Shown piece after piece: positions 1-5,950 of a stretch of 14,065 bases of DNA. The notes below the pieces were generated by a model that was not told the origin of the DNA, searched no databases, and saw only the letters and a list, made by a program, of their open reading frames with translations. The number at the start of each line of letters is the position of its first letter. Within the stretch, counting starts at the first letter, position 1. This DNA is from Candidatus Peregrinibacteria bacterium (GTDB lineage: Bacteria > Patescibacteriota > Gracilibacteria > UBA1369 > UBA12463), in contig JACRIA010000033.1 of NCBI GenBank assembly GCA_016215735.1, positions 1-14,065 of the forward strand, read 5' to 3'. The translations under genes were made by a program, and so were the position numbers.

Positions 1-135
1 AATCGAATTGAAACCCTTAAACGCAAACGTTTTGGCTTTAGAAATAAATTACGCTTTATCAAAACTCTTGTTTTTGCCTTATTCCCAATAACACTATTCA
101 TTTCAAACCTTATATTCACCCATACTAATAGCTAA
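1..135 (+). pseudogene. 3' end of a transposase gene (ISL3-like), cut by the window edge
   Basis: Frame 1 stays open from the first base to a TAA at 133-135, giving 44 residues that end ...FTHTNS. The segment ETLKRKRFGFRN resembles the C-terminal 'AFGFRN' region of ISL3-family DDE transposases, where it lies near the protein end. Only the C-terminus is visible, so whether the gene is intact cannot be judged. The tail after GFRN looks divergent, which may mean decay. The family call rests on one short motif plus the terminal repeat just downstream; a chance similarity is possible. Confidence 0.5.
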
Positions 136-141
136 AGAGCC
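1..141 (+). mobile_element. Right end of a probable ISL3-type insertion sequence
   Basis: Read inward on the minus strand from 141, the sequence is GGCTCTTTAGCTATTAG. ISL3-family terminal repeats typically begin GGCTCTT or GGGTCTT. It starts six bases after the stop of the transposase-like frame, as expected for an IS right end. ISL3 elements usually make 8-bp target duplications, so 142-149 (AAGAGGAG) would be the candidate duplicate; the left end is outside the window. Confidence 0.4.
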
Positions 142-151
142 AAGAGGAGGC

Positions 152-180
152 TTGACAAAATTTGGGGATTGGCGTAGATT
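152..180 (+). promoter_or_regulatory. Sigma-70-type promoter of the metallopeptidase gene
   Basis: TTGACA at 152-157, a 17-bp spacer, and TAGATT at 175-180. The -35 is a perfect consensus. Transcription would start near 187, only a few bases before the ATG at 190, so the mRNA would be nearly leaderless. The promoter begins 11 bp outside the IS end. Confidence 0.6.
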
Positions 181-189
181 ATTCATCCT

Positions 190-963
190 ATGGAAAACCC
201 AAAAAAATACCCTGAATTAGAAATAAAAGAGGCAGGATTTGTTAATCCAAAAATCTTTTATATTATGATGCTGGTTGTATTGGCGATATCCAATTTATTA
301 TATGAAAAAGAAGCAAAAAGCGATGATCCGGAGTTCCGTTCTAAAGATAAGCCAATAATGAAACTGCTTATCTCGGAAGAACAAAAAGAATTATTTGATT
401 TATTTAATACATGGGATATAGAAGAAATAATACCGCAGATAAGAGATAAATATGGAATCGATATAAAATTGCCTTTAGGTTTTACAGAGCCTATGAATGC
501 ATCGACGCTTCTGGTTATATATAAAGAAATCGCCAAATATAATTTAAAGTTCAATCCAATACTGCAAATCAATTATAGCGATCCAGTCGTGTGTACTTCG
601 TTTGATGAAACCTTGGGACAAGCTTTTGGTGGTAAGCTTGTAGTTATTGATCACTGTGTACACCATGAAAATAATTTGATCGATGATATTGGAGATACGA
701 TACATCATGAAATAGGACATATACTTCATCAAAGGTTCTCATGGATATTTGAAAAAGAGTGGAAGATTCAGTCAAAAATTGGAAATATACCAATCGGCCT
801 ATTCGAAACCTTCGCTATAGCATTTGCCAATGTTATGCTTTGTAACGAGAAGAAAAATACATCAAAAATAAATAGAAAAATCAAGAAGATTATAGGAAAA
901 ATAAATCCACAAATGAAGCAAAAATATTTCAATAATCTCTGCAGACGTCCGCCAAAAAATTAA
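190..963 (+). CDS. Membrane-anchored HEIGH zinc metallopeptidase (putative)
   Basis: The 257-residue protein has one hydrophobic stretch at about residues 21-37 (IFYIMMLVVLAISNLLY), probably a membrane anchor or uncleaved signal. A zinc-binding HEIGH motif lies at 173-177 (His173 and His177 ligands, Glu174 catalytic base). It is followed by ETFAIAFAN from 206, where Glu206 is a good candidate third ligand, as in small gluzincin-type peptidases. The substrate is unknown and I do not recognise a named family. It is preceded by its own promoter, has no Shine-Dalgarno, and is convergent with clpP with only four bases between the stops. The zinc-protease call is good; the subfamily is inference. 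Confidence 0.75.
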   Translation: MENPKKYPELEIKEAGFVNPKIFYIMMLVVLAISNLLYEKEAKSDDPEFRSKDKPIMKLLISEEQKELFDLFNTWDIEEIIPQIRDKYGIDIKLPLGFTEPMNASTLLVIYKEIAKYNLKFNPILQINYSDPVVCTSFDETLGQAFGGKLVVIDHCVHHENNLIDDIGDTIHHEIGHILHQRFSWIFEKEWKIQSKIGNIPIGLFETFAIAFANVMLCNEKKNTSKINRKIKKIIGKINPQMKQKYFNNLCRRPPKN

Positions 964-967
964 ACCT

Positions 968-1576
968 TTATTTTCCTTTTACTATTTCATCAATAACCCC
1001 GTATTTCTTCGCTTCTTCCGCATTCATAAAGAAATCGCGGTCAGTGTCTTTTTCAACAGTTTTTATATCCTTCCAGGTGTGTTTTGCGAGGATTTTATTT
1101 AAACGATCTTTAGTTTTGATAATGTGATCAGCGTGGATTCTGATGTCAGCGGCTTGGCCTTCGATTCCGCCAAGAGGTTGATGAATCATGATTTCAGCAT
1201 TTTGTAGAGCAAATCTTTTTCCTTTTGTTCCGCCTGCGAGAATAATCGCGCCCATTGACGCGGCCATTCCAACGCACACAGTCGCGATATCGCATTTGAG
1301 AGCCTGCATTGTGTCGTAAATCGCGAGGCCTGCTGAAACATGTCCGCCCGGCGTATGAACATAAATCGTAATATCTTTTTTTGGATTTTCTTTTTCAAGA
1401 AATAACAATTGCGCGATAACAGTGTTCGCGACATTGTCGTCAATTGCTGTGCCAATAAAAACAATCCGCTCTTTTAATAGGAGCGAGTAAATGTCGTAAA
1501 CGCGCTCGCCGTAAGATGTTTTTTCAATAACTGTCGGGACGAGGATATCGCGCGGGGGTGTGATTTTTTTTGCCAT
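968..1576 (-). CDS. clpP: ATP-dependent Clp protease proteolytic subunit ClpP
   Basis: ClpP is the serine peptidase that forms the cytoplasmic tetradecameric barrel and degrades proteins fed to it by ClpX, ClpA or ClpC. The 202-residue length is normal. The catalytic triad is present at family spacing: Ser107 in GMAASMGA, His132 in MIHQPLGG, and Asp181 in DTDRDFF. The oxyanion-region motif HTPGGHVSAGLAIYDTMQ is at 74-91. The ATG at 1574-1576 has no Shine-Dalgarno; the upstream sequence is A-rich. No ClpX gene is adjacent. An extended -10 promoter and a strong inverted repeat sit just upstream, so the mRNA probably starts within a hairpin. Confidence 0.97.
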   Translation of the reverse strand: MAKKITPPRDILVPTVIEKTSYGERVYDIYSLLLKERIVFIGTAIDDNVANTVIAQLLFLEKENPKKDITIYVHTPGGHVSAGLAIYDTMQALKCDIATVCVGMAASMGAIILAGGTKGKRFALQNAEIMIHQPLGGIEGQAADIRIHADHIIKTKDRLNKILAKHTWKDIKTVEKDTDRDFFMNAEEAKKYGVIDEIVKGK

Positions 1577-1595
1577 ATGTTTGTTTTTTAATTAA

Positions 1596-1630
1596 GGGGA
1601 CGGTTCTCAAAAACAAAGAGAACCGTCCCC
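1596..1630. repeat. Perfect 13-bp inverted repeat in the clpP leader
   Basis: GGGGACGGTTCTC (1596-1608) and GAGAACCGTCCCC (1618-1630) are perfect inverted copies separated by the 9-nt loop AAAAACAAA. From memory, similar GGGGACGGTTCT palindromes occur as dispersed REP-like repeats in many bacterial genomes, sometimes tied to REP-associated transposases; this is unverified here. There is no U-run placing it as a terminator for a neighbouring gene. Confidence 0.85.
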
Positions 1631-1639
1631 ATTATAGCA
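1631..1639 (-). promoter_or_regulatory. Extended -10 promoter for clpP
   Basis: On the minus strand the sequence reads TGCTATAAT: a perfect TATAAT (complement of 1631-1636) preceded by the TGn of an extended -10 element. No good -35 is visible 16-18 bp upstream, as is usual for this class. Initiation would fall near 1624, inside the inverted repeat, about 50 nt upstream of the clpP ATG. Confidence 0.55.
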
Positions 1640-1715
1640 TGAAAAAGGGGTTTATTTGGAGCGGAAGAGCTTGACGTTTTTTACATATCTAGTATTGCAA
1701 ATTTAATTTTTCCGC

Positions 1716-1743
1716 TTGACTTTGCACATCTATTCAATAGAAT
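1716..1743 (+). promoter_or_regulatory. Promoter of the 16S rRNA transcription unit
   Basis: TTGACT at 1716-1721, a 16-bp spacer, and TAGAAT at 1738-1743, with an A/T-rich stretch (1681-1710) upstream that could act as an UP element. Initiation would be near 1750, giving a leader of about 237 nt. A weaker possible upstream promoter (TTGACG at 1671) lacks a convincing -10. Confidence 0.6.
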
Positions 1744-1849
1744 ATTATGTGCCGTCGGATTTTCGGCGGAATTTTCTTTCGAAGGGCGCGGCCTTTAAAA
1801 TATATGGAGGCCTAATCGGCCTCTGTTATCCGCGCTAATCTATAAACGC

Positions 1850-1861
1850 TGTTCTTTAACA
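1850..1861 (+). promoter_or_regulatory. boxA-like antitermination element
   Basis: TGTTCTTTAACA matches the E. coli rRNA boxA TGCTCTTTAACA at 11 of 12 positions. BoxA recruits NusB/S10 and protects long untranslated rRNA transcripts from Rho. This fits a 16S unit stretched to over 3 kb. It overlaps the foot of the processing stem. Confidence 0.6.
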
Positions 1862-1885
1862 TTTACGGTGTAGTAGAGAAACTAG
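1855..1885 (+). other. Left arm of the 16S processing stem
   Basis: Positions 1855-1885 pair without a break with 5200-5230: 31 consecutive pairs, four of them G-U. The two arms flank the entire intron-bearing 16S gene, as expected for the RNase III processing stalk of a bacterial pre-16S. Confidence 0.9.
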
Positions 1886-1993
1886 CGATAACAAAACAAC
1901 TTCTATCTATTCATTTCGCGCTGTATAGCGCGGAATTAATTTTTTAACCGCGAGCGTTTCTATTTATTTAGAATCGTTGACGCGGTTTATTGA

Positions 1994-2028
<35 letters not shown>

Positions 2029-2437
2029 TGTGTCTAACACATGCAAGTCGCACGGTCGCCGCAAGGCGACAGTGGCAAACGGGTGAATAACGCGTTGGAA
2101 CCTACCCTAAAGTAGGACATACCTTTTAGAAATAAAGGTTAATTTCCTATCGTTCCGCAAGGATAAAGCCGAAAGGCGCTTTGGGAGGGGCCTGCGCCCT
2201 ATCAGTTAGTTGGTGAGGTAACGGCTCACCAAGACTATGACGGGTAGCTGGTCTGAGAGGACGGTCAGCCACAAGGAGACTGAGACACGGCTCCTACTCC
2301 TACGGGAGGCAGCAGTGAAGAATATTTCACAATGGGCGAAAGCCTGATGAAGCGACACCGCGTGAACGATGAAATCCGTAAGGATGTAAAGTTCTTTTTT
2401 GGGGGAAAAATTCTGATTGTACCCCAAGAATCAGCAT

Positions 2438-2475
<38 letters not shown>

Positions 2476-2727
2476 ATGCAAGCGTTATCCGGAATTATTG
2501 GGCGTAAAGCGTACCTAGGCGGTTTAATAAGTCGGGTGTTAAATACCCTGGCCTAACCAGGGAAATGTGCCCGAAACTATTAAACTTGAGACTTATATAG
2601 GCAGATGGAATTCTGTGTGTAGGGGTAAAATCCGTTGATACACAGAGGAACGCCAAAAGCGAAGGCATTCTGCTGGATAAGTTCTGACGCTCAAGTACGA
2701 AAGCGTGGGGAGCGAAAAGGATTAGAT

Positions 2728-3691
2728 AAATCCTTGTCCCAGCAATTAAATGATGCTGGGCTAAATAGTGTCCTCCATACTGGCGACAGTATGGATGTAT
2801 CTAGCTGTATCGGGGGAACTCCTTATAAAAGGACAATCCCGAGGGAAGTCGCCTAAGGCGACCCCGTAGAGACTATGGAGTCATGAAGATAGAAGGTGCT
2901 ATAATTTCATCAATGCAGTTAGCACCTTTGTCGGATCATTGTAAAGCAATTATTTTAGGCTCTTTGCTAGGAGACGGTTCGCTTAAAATCGCAAAACTAT
3001 ATAAAAATGCGCGTTTTTCTTTCCGCCATTCCATTTCACAAAAATCATATTTTATGTGGAAAATGAATGAGTTGAAAGAAATTTCTAGCGAAAAATGTTT
3101 CTGGAAACAAGGAGAAAATGGTAAAGACGGATGGGGAAAAGAAAAGTTTAGATATCAAAGTCTTGCGCTAGAATCACTAACAAAACTTTATCAACTAACC
3201 AATAAGAGAGGGAGGTTGCGCATTCGGCGAAAATGGCTGAATATGCTCACACCTCTTTCACTCGCGATCTGGTGGCTTGATGATGGTTCACTTGTTTCTG
3301 ATTCGCGTCAAGGCGTATTTTGTACAGATGGATTTCCCCTCAAAGAAATTATGCTGTTGAGAAATTATTTAAAAAAAGTGTGGAGCATTGCAACTGCGAT
3401 AGGAAAAATAAAAAGAGGACCTAAAGAATATTATCGCCTGTGGATTCGTTCCACAGAAGAGCTGAAAGAATTTCTGCGAATTATTCTACCTCACATTCCC
3501 GTCGAAGACATGCTTCCAAAAGTAATAATGCTTTATAAAGATTCTAAACTCCAACAACGCTGGATCTCTGAACTTTCCAATTTGACAAAATTTTCCCGCG
3601 AAACAATCGAAAAATATATGCTTCAGAAACGAACCAAATGGAAACATTTCAGAGAATGATATAGTCCAACTTTTATAGAAATATAAAATTG
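2728..3691 (+). mobile_element. Group I intron with homing endonuclease gene, inserted after U793
   Basis: The 5' exon ends GGATTAGAT (last base U2727, E. coli U793) and the 3' exon starts ACCCTTGTAG; joining them restores the conserved 785-806 segment. The intron ends in G3691, as group I introns do. Core helices visible: P2 2738-2743/2755-2760; an extra hairpin 2774-2782/2787-2795 with a GCGA loop; P4 2810-2814/2838-2842; P5 2820-2824/2829-2833; P6 GGG/CCC with P6a 2848-2853/2857-2862; P7 GACTAT 2871-2876 with ATAGTC 3661-3666; P8 2893-2901/2920-2928; P9 3671-3677/3682-3688 with a GAAA loop. P3 may be TATCT 2798/AGATA 2887. P1 is weak: only GAU 2725-2727 with GUC 2736-2738, keeping a U-G pair. 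The endonuclease gene fills the space between P8 and the P7 3' strand. Class is firm; subgroup is not assigned. Confidence 0.93.
2883..3659 (+). CDS. LAGLIDADG homing endonuclease encoded in the group I intron
   Basis: This 258-residue protein has two LAGLIDADG motifs, so it is probably a monomeric two-domain endonuclease. Motif 1 is AIILGSLLGDGSL (acidic Asp31); motif 2 is LSLAIWWLDDGSL (Asp134), with about 100 residues between, the usual spacing. Such enzymes cut the intronless target to drive intron homing, here the 16S site around E. coli 793; some also help splicing. Two starts are possible: ATG 2883, whose first codons run through the P3/P8 core strands, or ATG 2913 in the P8 loop, giving 248 residues. 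GGAG lies only two bases before ATG 2883, too close for a normal ribosome site. The stop at 3657-3659 abuts the P7 3' strand. The frame is intact with both acidic residues, suggesting an active endonuclease. Confidence 0.93.
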   Translation: MKIEGAIISSMQLAPLSDHCKAIILGSLLGDGSLKIAKLYKNARFSFRHSISQKSYFMWKMNELKEISSEKCFWKQGENGKDGWGKEKFRYQSLALESLTKLYQLTNKRGRLRIRRKWLNMLTPLSLAIWWLDDGSLVSDSRQGVFCTDGFPLKEIMLLRNYLKKVWSIATAIGKIKRGPKEYYRLWIRSTEELKEFLRIILPHIPVEDMLPKVIMLYKDSKLQQRWISELSNLTKFSRETIEKYMLQKRTKWKHFRE

Positions 3692-4285
3692 ACCCTTGTA
3701 GTCCACGCCCTAAACTATGAGTACTAGGTGTAGGAAGGTTCGACCCCTTTCTGTGCCGACGCTAACGCATTAAGTACTCCGCCTGGGTAGTACGGTCGCA
3801 AGATTAAAACTCAAAGGAATAGACGGGAGTCCACACAAGCGGTGGAGCATCTGGTTCAATTCGATAACAAACGAGGAACCTCACCAGGACTTGACATCCC
3901 GCGAATCCTGCCGAAAGGCGGGAGTGCCGCAAGGAACGCGGAGACAGGTGCTGCATGGTCGTCGTCAGCTCGTGCTTTGAAGTGTTCGGTTAAGTCCGTG
4001 AACGAGCGCAACCCTTGCCCTATGTTGTTTTTTCATAGGGGACTGCCCCGGCCAACGGGGAGGAAGGTAGGGATGACGTCAGATCAGCACGGCCCTTATG
4101 TTCTGGGCGACACAGGTGCTACAATGGCCGGTACAACGGGAAGCAATGCCGTAAGGCGGAGCAAATCCTACAAATCCGGTCTCAGTTCGGATTGAGGTCT
4201 GCAACTCGACCTCATGAAGCTGGAATCGCTAGTAACCGCGTATCAGTCATGGCGCGGTGAATATGTTCCTGGACTTTGTACTCAC

Positions 4286-4700
4286 AATAAAAGCGCCGGG
4301 CAGGTTATTTTGCCAGACGGTTAAAATCCGTTCCTCTATTGTCCAAATAGAGAGTAGCTGAAAGATAGCTGTTCGCAGCGATACGGACAGCGAAGGATCT
4401 GGAAGCAAATAGCAGCCTAGTAATAAAAAGCAGATCGACTCATGAGTGGGTGGTGAGCATGAGGAAGATCATCATCGAGCTTTCTAGGATGCTAAAGAAA
4501 GGCAATATAATTGACCCCGGGAGACCTGATGTTGGTTATGAAACTGATACAACATTAGGAGTCAGCTGGATCGTAGTATTCGCTTCAGGCGAAGAAGGAT
4601 CCACTCTTATGTCTTTTTTTAAAAATGCATTAGAGCTCGCCCGATGCGGGAAATCCGCTCGTCGGGCGGGAACATCAACTCTAAGTTTCTAGAGGATAAT
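4286..4700 (+). other. 415-nt insertion in 16S between C1399 and C1400, class unresolved
   Basis: The 5' exon ends TTGTACTCAC (C4285) and the 3' exon begins CGCCCGTC (C4701); joining them restores the conserved decoding-site sequence, so the boundaries are well defined. Unlike the other two introns, it does not follow U at the 5' site and does not end in G, and I find no convincing group I P7 pair. It is rich in hairpins: 4335-4353 (CTCTATT/AATAGAG), GATCTG/CAGATC enclosing 4397-4436, 4568-4601, and a GC-rich one near 4639-4669. The last has a CG bulge on its 3' strand near a GAAA-bearing apex and is followed by a small stem and a final AT, faintly like group II domains V and VI, but there is no GUGYG start and no AGC triad in the expected place. 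A degenerate group II intron, an unusual ribozyme or an RNase-excised intervening sequence remain possible. Confidence 0.8.
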
Positions 4701-4785
4701 CGCCCGTCAAGCTATGAAAGGAAGGAGCGCCTAAAGTCCCGGTTTTCCGGGCCTAGGGTGATACTTCTGATTGGAGCTAAGTCGT

Positions 4786-5067
4786 AAATACGTTGCGACC
4801 CGAAAGAGAAATCTTTTGGAAAAACTCGGCTATTTGCTGGGAAATCTGAGAATTTCATACTACTGATGTCAGAAAAAGTTTAGAAATTTGTTAGAAGATT
4901 TTTTAACTTTCTATGATAAGGTAAAAATGTATGAATGCAGACAATCAGCAGGGAAGGCCGCACTTTTATTCAAAAAGCGCGTGCTCCCTCAGAGACTACA
5001 CGCCGAGCTCCGCTTTAAGCGGATGAAGATATAGTCCATGCCTTATGGCGACATAGGGAATAACATG
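4786..5067 (+). ncRNA. Compact group I intron inserted after U1498
   Basis: All core elements are visible in 282 nt without an ORF. P1 pairs exon GTCGT (4781-4785) with the guide GCGAC (4795-4799), ending in the U-G pair at the splice site. P10 can form between GTT 4792-4794 and exon AAC 5068-5070. P3 is CTCGGC 4825-4830/GCCGAG 5002-5007; P4 GCTG 4836/CAGC 4946; P5 TCTG 4845/CAGA 4938, extended by 4854-4860/4929-4935; P6 GGGA 4951/TCCC 4985; P7 GACTA 4994-4998/TAGTC 5032-5036; P8 5009-5013/5019-5023; P9 5041-5047/5052-5058 with a GCGA loop; terminal G5067. CTCAGAGACTACACG and AAGATATAGTCC are textbook R and S elements, reminiscent of tRNA-type group I introns. It is likely self-splicing and depends on another endonuclease or reverse splicing for movement. 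Confidence 0.95.
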
Positions 5068-5104
5068 AACAAGGTATCCGTAGGAGAACCTGCGGATGGA
5101 TTAC

Positions 5105-5119
5105 CTCCTTTCTAAGGAG
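5105..5119 (+). other. Hairpin masking the 16S anti-Shine-Dalgarno in the precursor
   Basis: CTCCTT (5105-5110, the 3' tail of mature 16S) pairs perfectly with AAGGAG (5114-5119) just beyond the mature end, with a 3-nt loop TCT. In the precursor the anti-Shine-Dalgarno would be occluded until 3' trimming. Confidence 0.6.
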
Positions 5120-5230
5120 TGAAAAATGGCTATCCTTCGGGAAATGCCTTAGGTCGACCCCGCCTCGGCGGGGACGCCTACCTATTTGGTGGGAAAAGTC
5201 TAGTTTCTCTATTACACTGTGGATGTTAAA
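5112..5230 (+). other. 16S precursor trailer with right arm of the processing stem
   Basis: The stretch holds a GC-rich hairpin (CCCCGC 5158-5163/GCGGGG 5168-5173, loop CTCG) and the right arm 5200-5230 of the 31-bp stem that closes around the 16S. No U-run follows either structure, so I see no terminator here; transcription may run into the next gene. Confidence 0.75.
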
Positions 5231-5244
5231 ACGCGCGTAAAATT

Positions 5245-5820
5245 ATGACATACGGAGAAGCAAAACAACTTTTATCAATTCACGTTAAAGACAAATTTTT
5301 GTTGTATCACTGTTTTGAAACAGCTTGTATAATGAGCGTTCTCGCGAAACATTTTGGCGAAGATGAGGAGCGATGGGCAGTTGCCGGACTTTTGCACGAC
5401 ATTGATTTTGAAAAAGTAAAAGAGATCGGCGACATAAAAAAGCATTGTGTTTTATGCGTTGATATTTTGCGCGATGCTGGTGTTGACGATGAAATGATTG
5501 AAACAATTGTTTCGCACGCGTGGGGTACTGATTGCGATGGCGCGAAAGATAAAGTTCGTTCAACAAAATTTCAACACGCTCTTGCCGCAGCAGAAACTAT
5601 TACAGGTTTGATTGTCGCGTGCAGCCTTGTTATGCCTGATAAAAAATTAGCGTCAGTAAAGCCGGAATCTGTTCTAAAAAAATTCAAACAGCCGGCTTTC
5701 GCGGCAAAAGTTCCGCGTGAAATTATTGATGAATGCGAAAAAATCGGCTTCACCCGCGAGCAGTTTGTCGAAATTTCTTTACGTGCGATGCAGGAAAATG
5801 CTGCAGAATTTGGCTTGTGA
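5245..5820 (+). CDS. HD-domain phosphohydrolase family protein
   Basis: The 191-residue protein carries the HD-superfamily metal motif: His22 (YHCFETA), His51-Asp52 (AGLLHDIDFEK), and His91 (IVSHAWG) as a probable further ligand. The arrangement matches small HDIG-type proteins often annotated as hydrolases; the substrate is unknown. No membrane segment is predicted. The ATG lies 14 nt past the 16S processing stem, has no Shine-Dalgarno, and I see no clear promoter in the trailer. The gene may therefore be co-transcribed with 16S and released by stem cleavage as a short-leader mRNA; this is inference. The stop at 5818-5820 directly abuts the 3' end of the oppositely oriented tRNA-Ala. Confidence 0.85.
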   Translation: MTYGEAKQLLSIHVKDKFLLYHCFETACIMSVLAKHFGEDEERWAVAGLLHDIDFEKVKEIGDIKKHCVLCVDILRDAGVDDEMIETIVSHAWGTDCDGAKDKVRSTKFQHALAAAETITGLIVACSLVMPDKKLASVKPESVLKKFKQPAFAAKVPREIIDECEKIGFTREQFVEISLRAMQENAAEFGL

Positions 5821-5897
5821 TGGTGGAGTTGAGGGGAATCGAACCCCTGACCTCCTGCTTGCAAAGCAGGCGCTCTAGCCGGCTGAGCTACAACCCC
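5821..5897 (-). tRNA. tRNA-Ala (anticodon UGC)
   Basis: The complement folds as a full cloverleaf of 77 nt with encoded CCA. Acceptor GGGGTTG pairs with CAACTCC and includes the G3-U70 wobble recognised by alanyl-tRNA synthetase. The anticodon arm is CCTGC-TTTGCAA-GCAGG, and the T arm contains GGTTCGATTCC. No intron is present. Confidence 0.97.
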
Positions 5898-5913
5898 GCG
5901 CGAAATTCATTTT

Positions 5914-5942
5914 ACTTTATTTTACTTTATTTTTATAGTCAA
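5914..5942 (-). promoter_or_regulatory. Promoter of tRNA-Ala(UGC)
   Basis: On the minus strand, TTGACT (complement of 5937-5942), a 17-bp spacer, and TAAAGT (complement of 5914-5919), about 16 bp upstream of the tRNA 5' end. The spacer overlaps a 10-bp tandem repeat (TTTACTTTAT twice, 5911-5930). Confidence 0.5.
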
Positions 5943-5950
5943 ATATACAT

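Larger units (their letters stand above)
1750..1986 (+). other. 16S precursor leader
   Basis: No protein gene is visible between the clpP leader and the 16S. The stretch holds a GAGGCC/GGCCTC hairpin near 1807-1824, a boxA-like element and the left arm of the processing stem, so it is best read as pre-rRNA leader. The start is estimated from the promoter. Confidence 0.6.

Noticed and set aside
1671..1699. A second tandem rRNA promoter (TTGACG near 1671)
   Set aside because: No acceptable -10 at 16-18 bp; kept only as a remark.
2721..2735. Alternative 5' splice site of the first intron after U788, using the AAGGATT/AATCCTT hairpin
   Set aside because: The 3' side lacks the TAGATA that the mature rRNA needs; only a junction after U793 restores the conserved 16S sequence.
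3842..4195. Reading frames within 16S exons (also 2332-2556 and 2635-2856)
   Set aside because: They coincide with conserved rRNA sequence and have no protein-like features.
4437..4563. GACTC (4437-4441) with GAGTC (4559-4563) as a group I P7
   Set aside because: The surrounding P3, P6 and P8 helices do not form and the ends break the U...G rule.
4450..4692. 80-codon reading frame inside the second 16S insertion
   Set aside because: It has no recognisable endonuclease or maturase motif, lies across structured RNA hairpins, and is short; probably a chance frame.
4286..4700. Archaeal-type bulge-helix-bulge intron
   Set aside because: Bacteria lack the splicing endonuclease for it and I saw no bulge-helix-bulge across the exon junctions.
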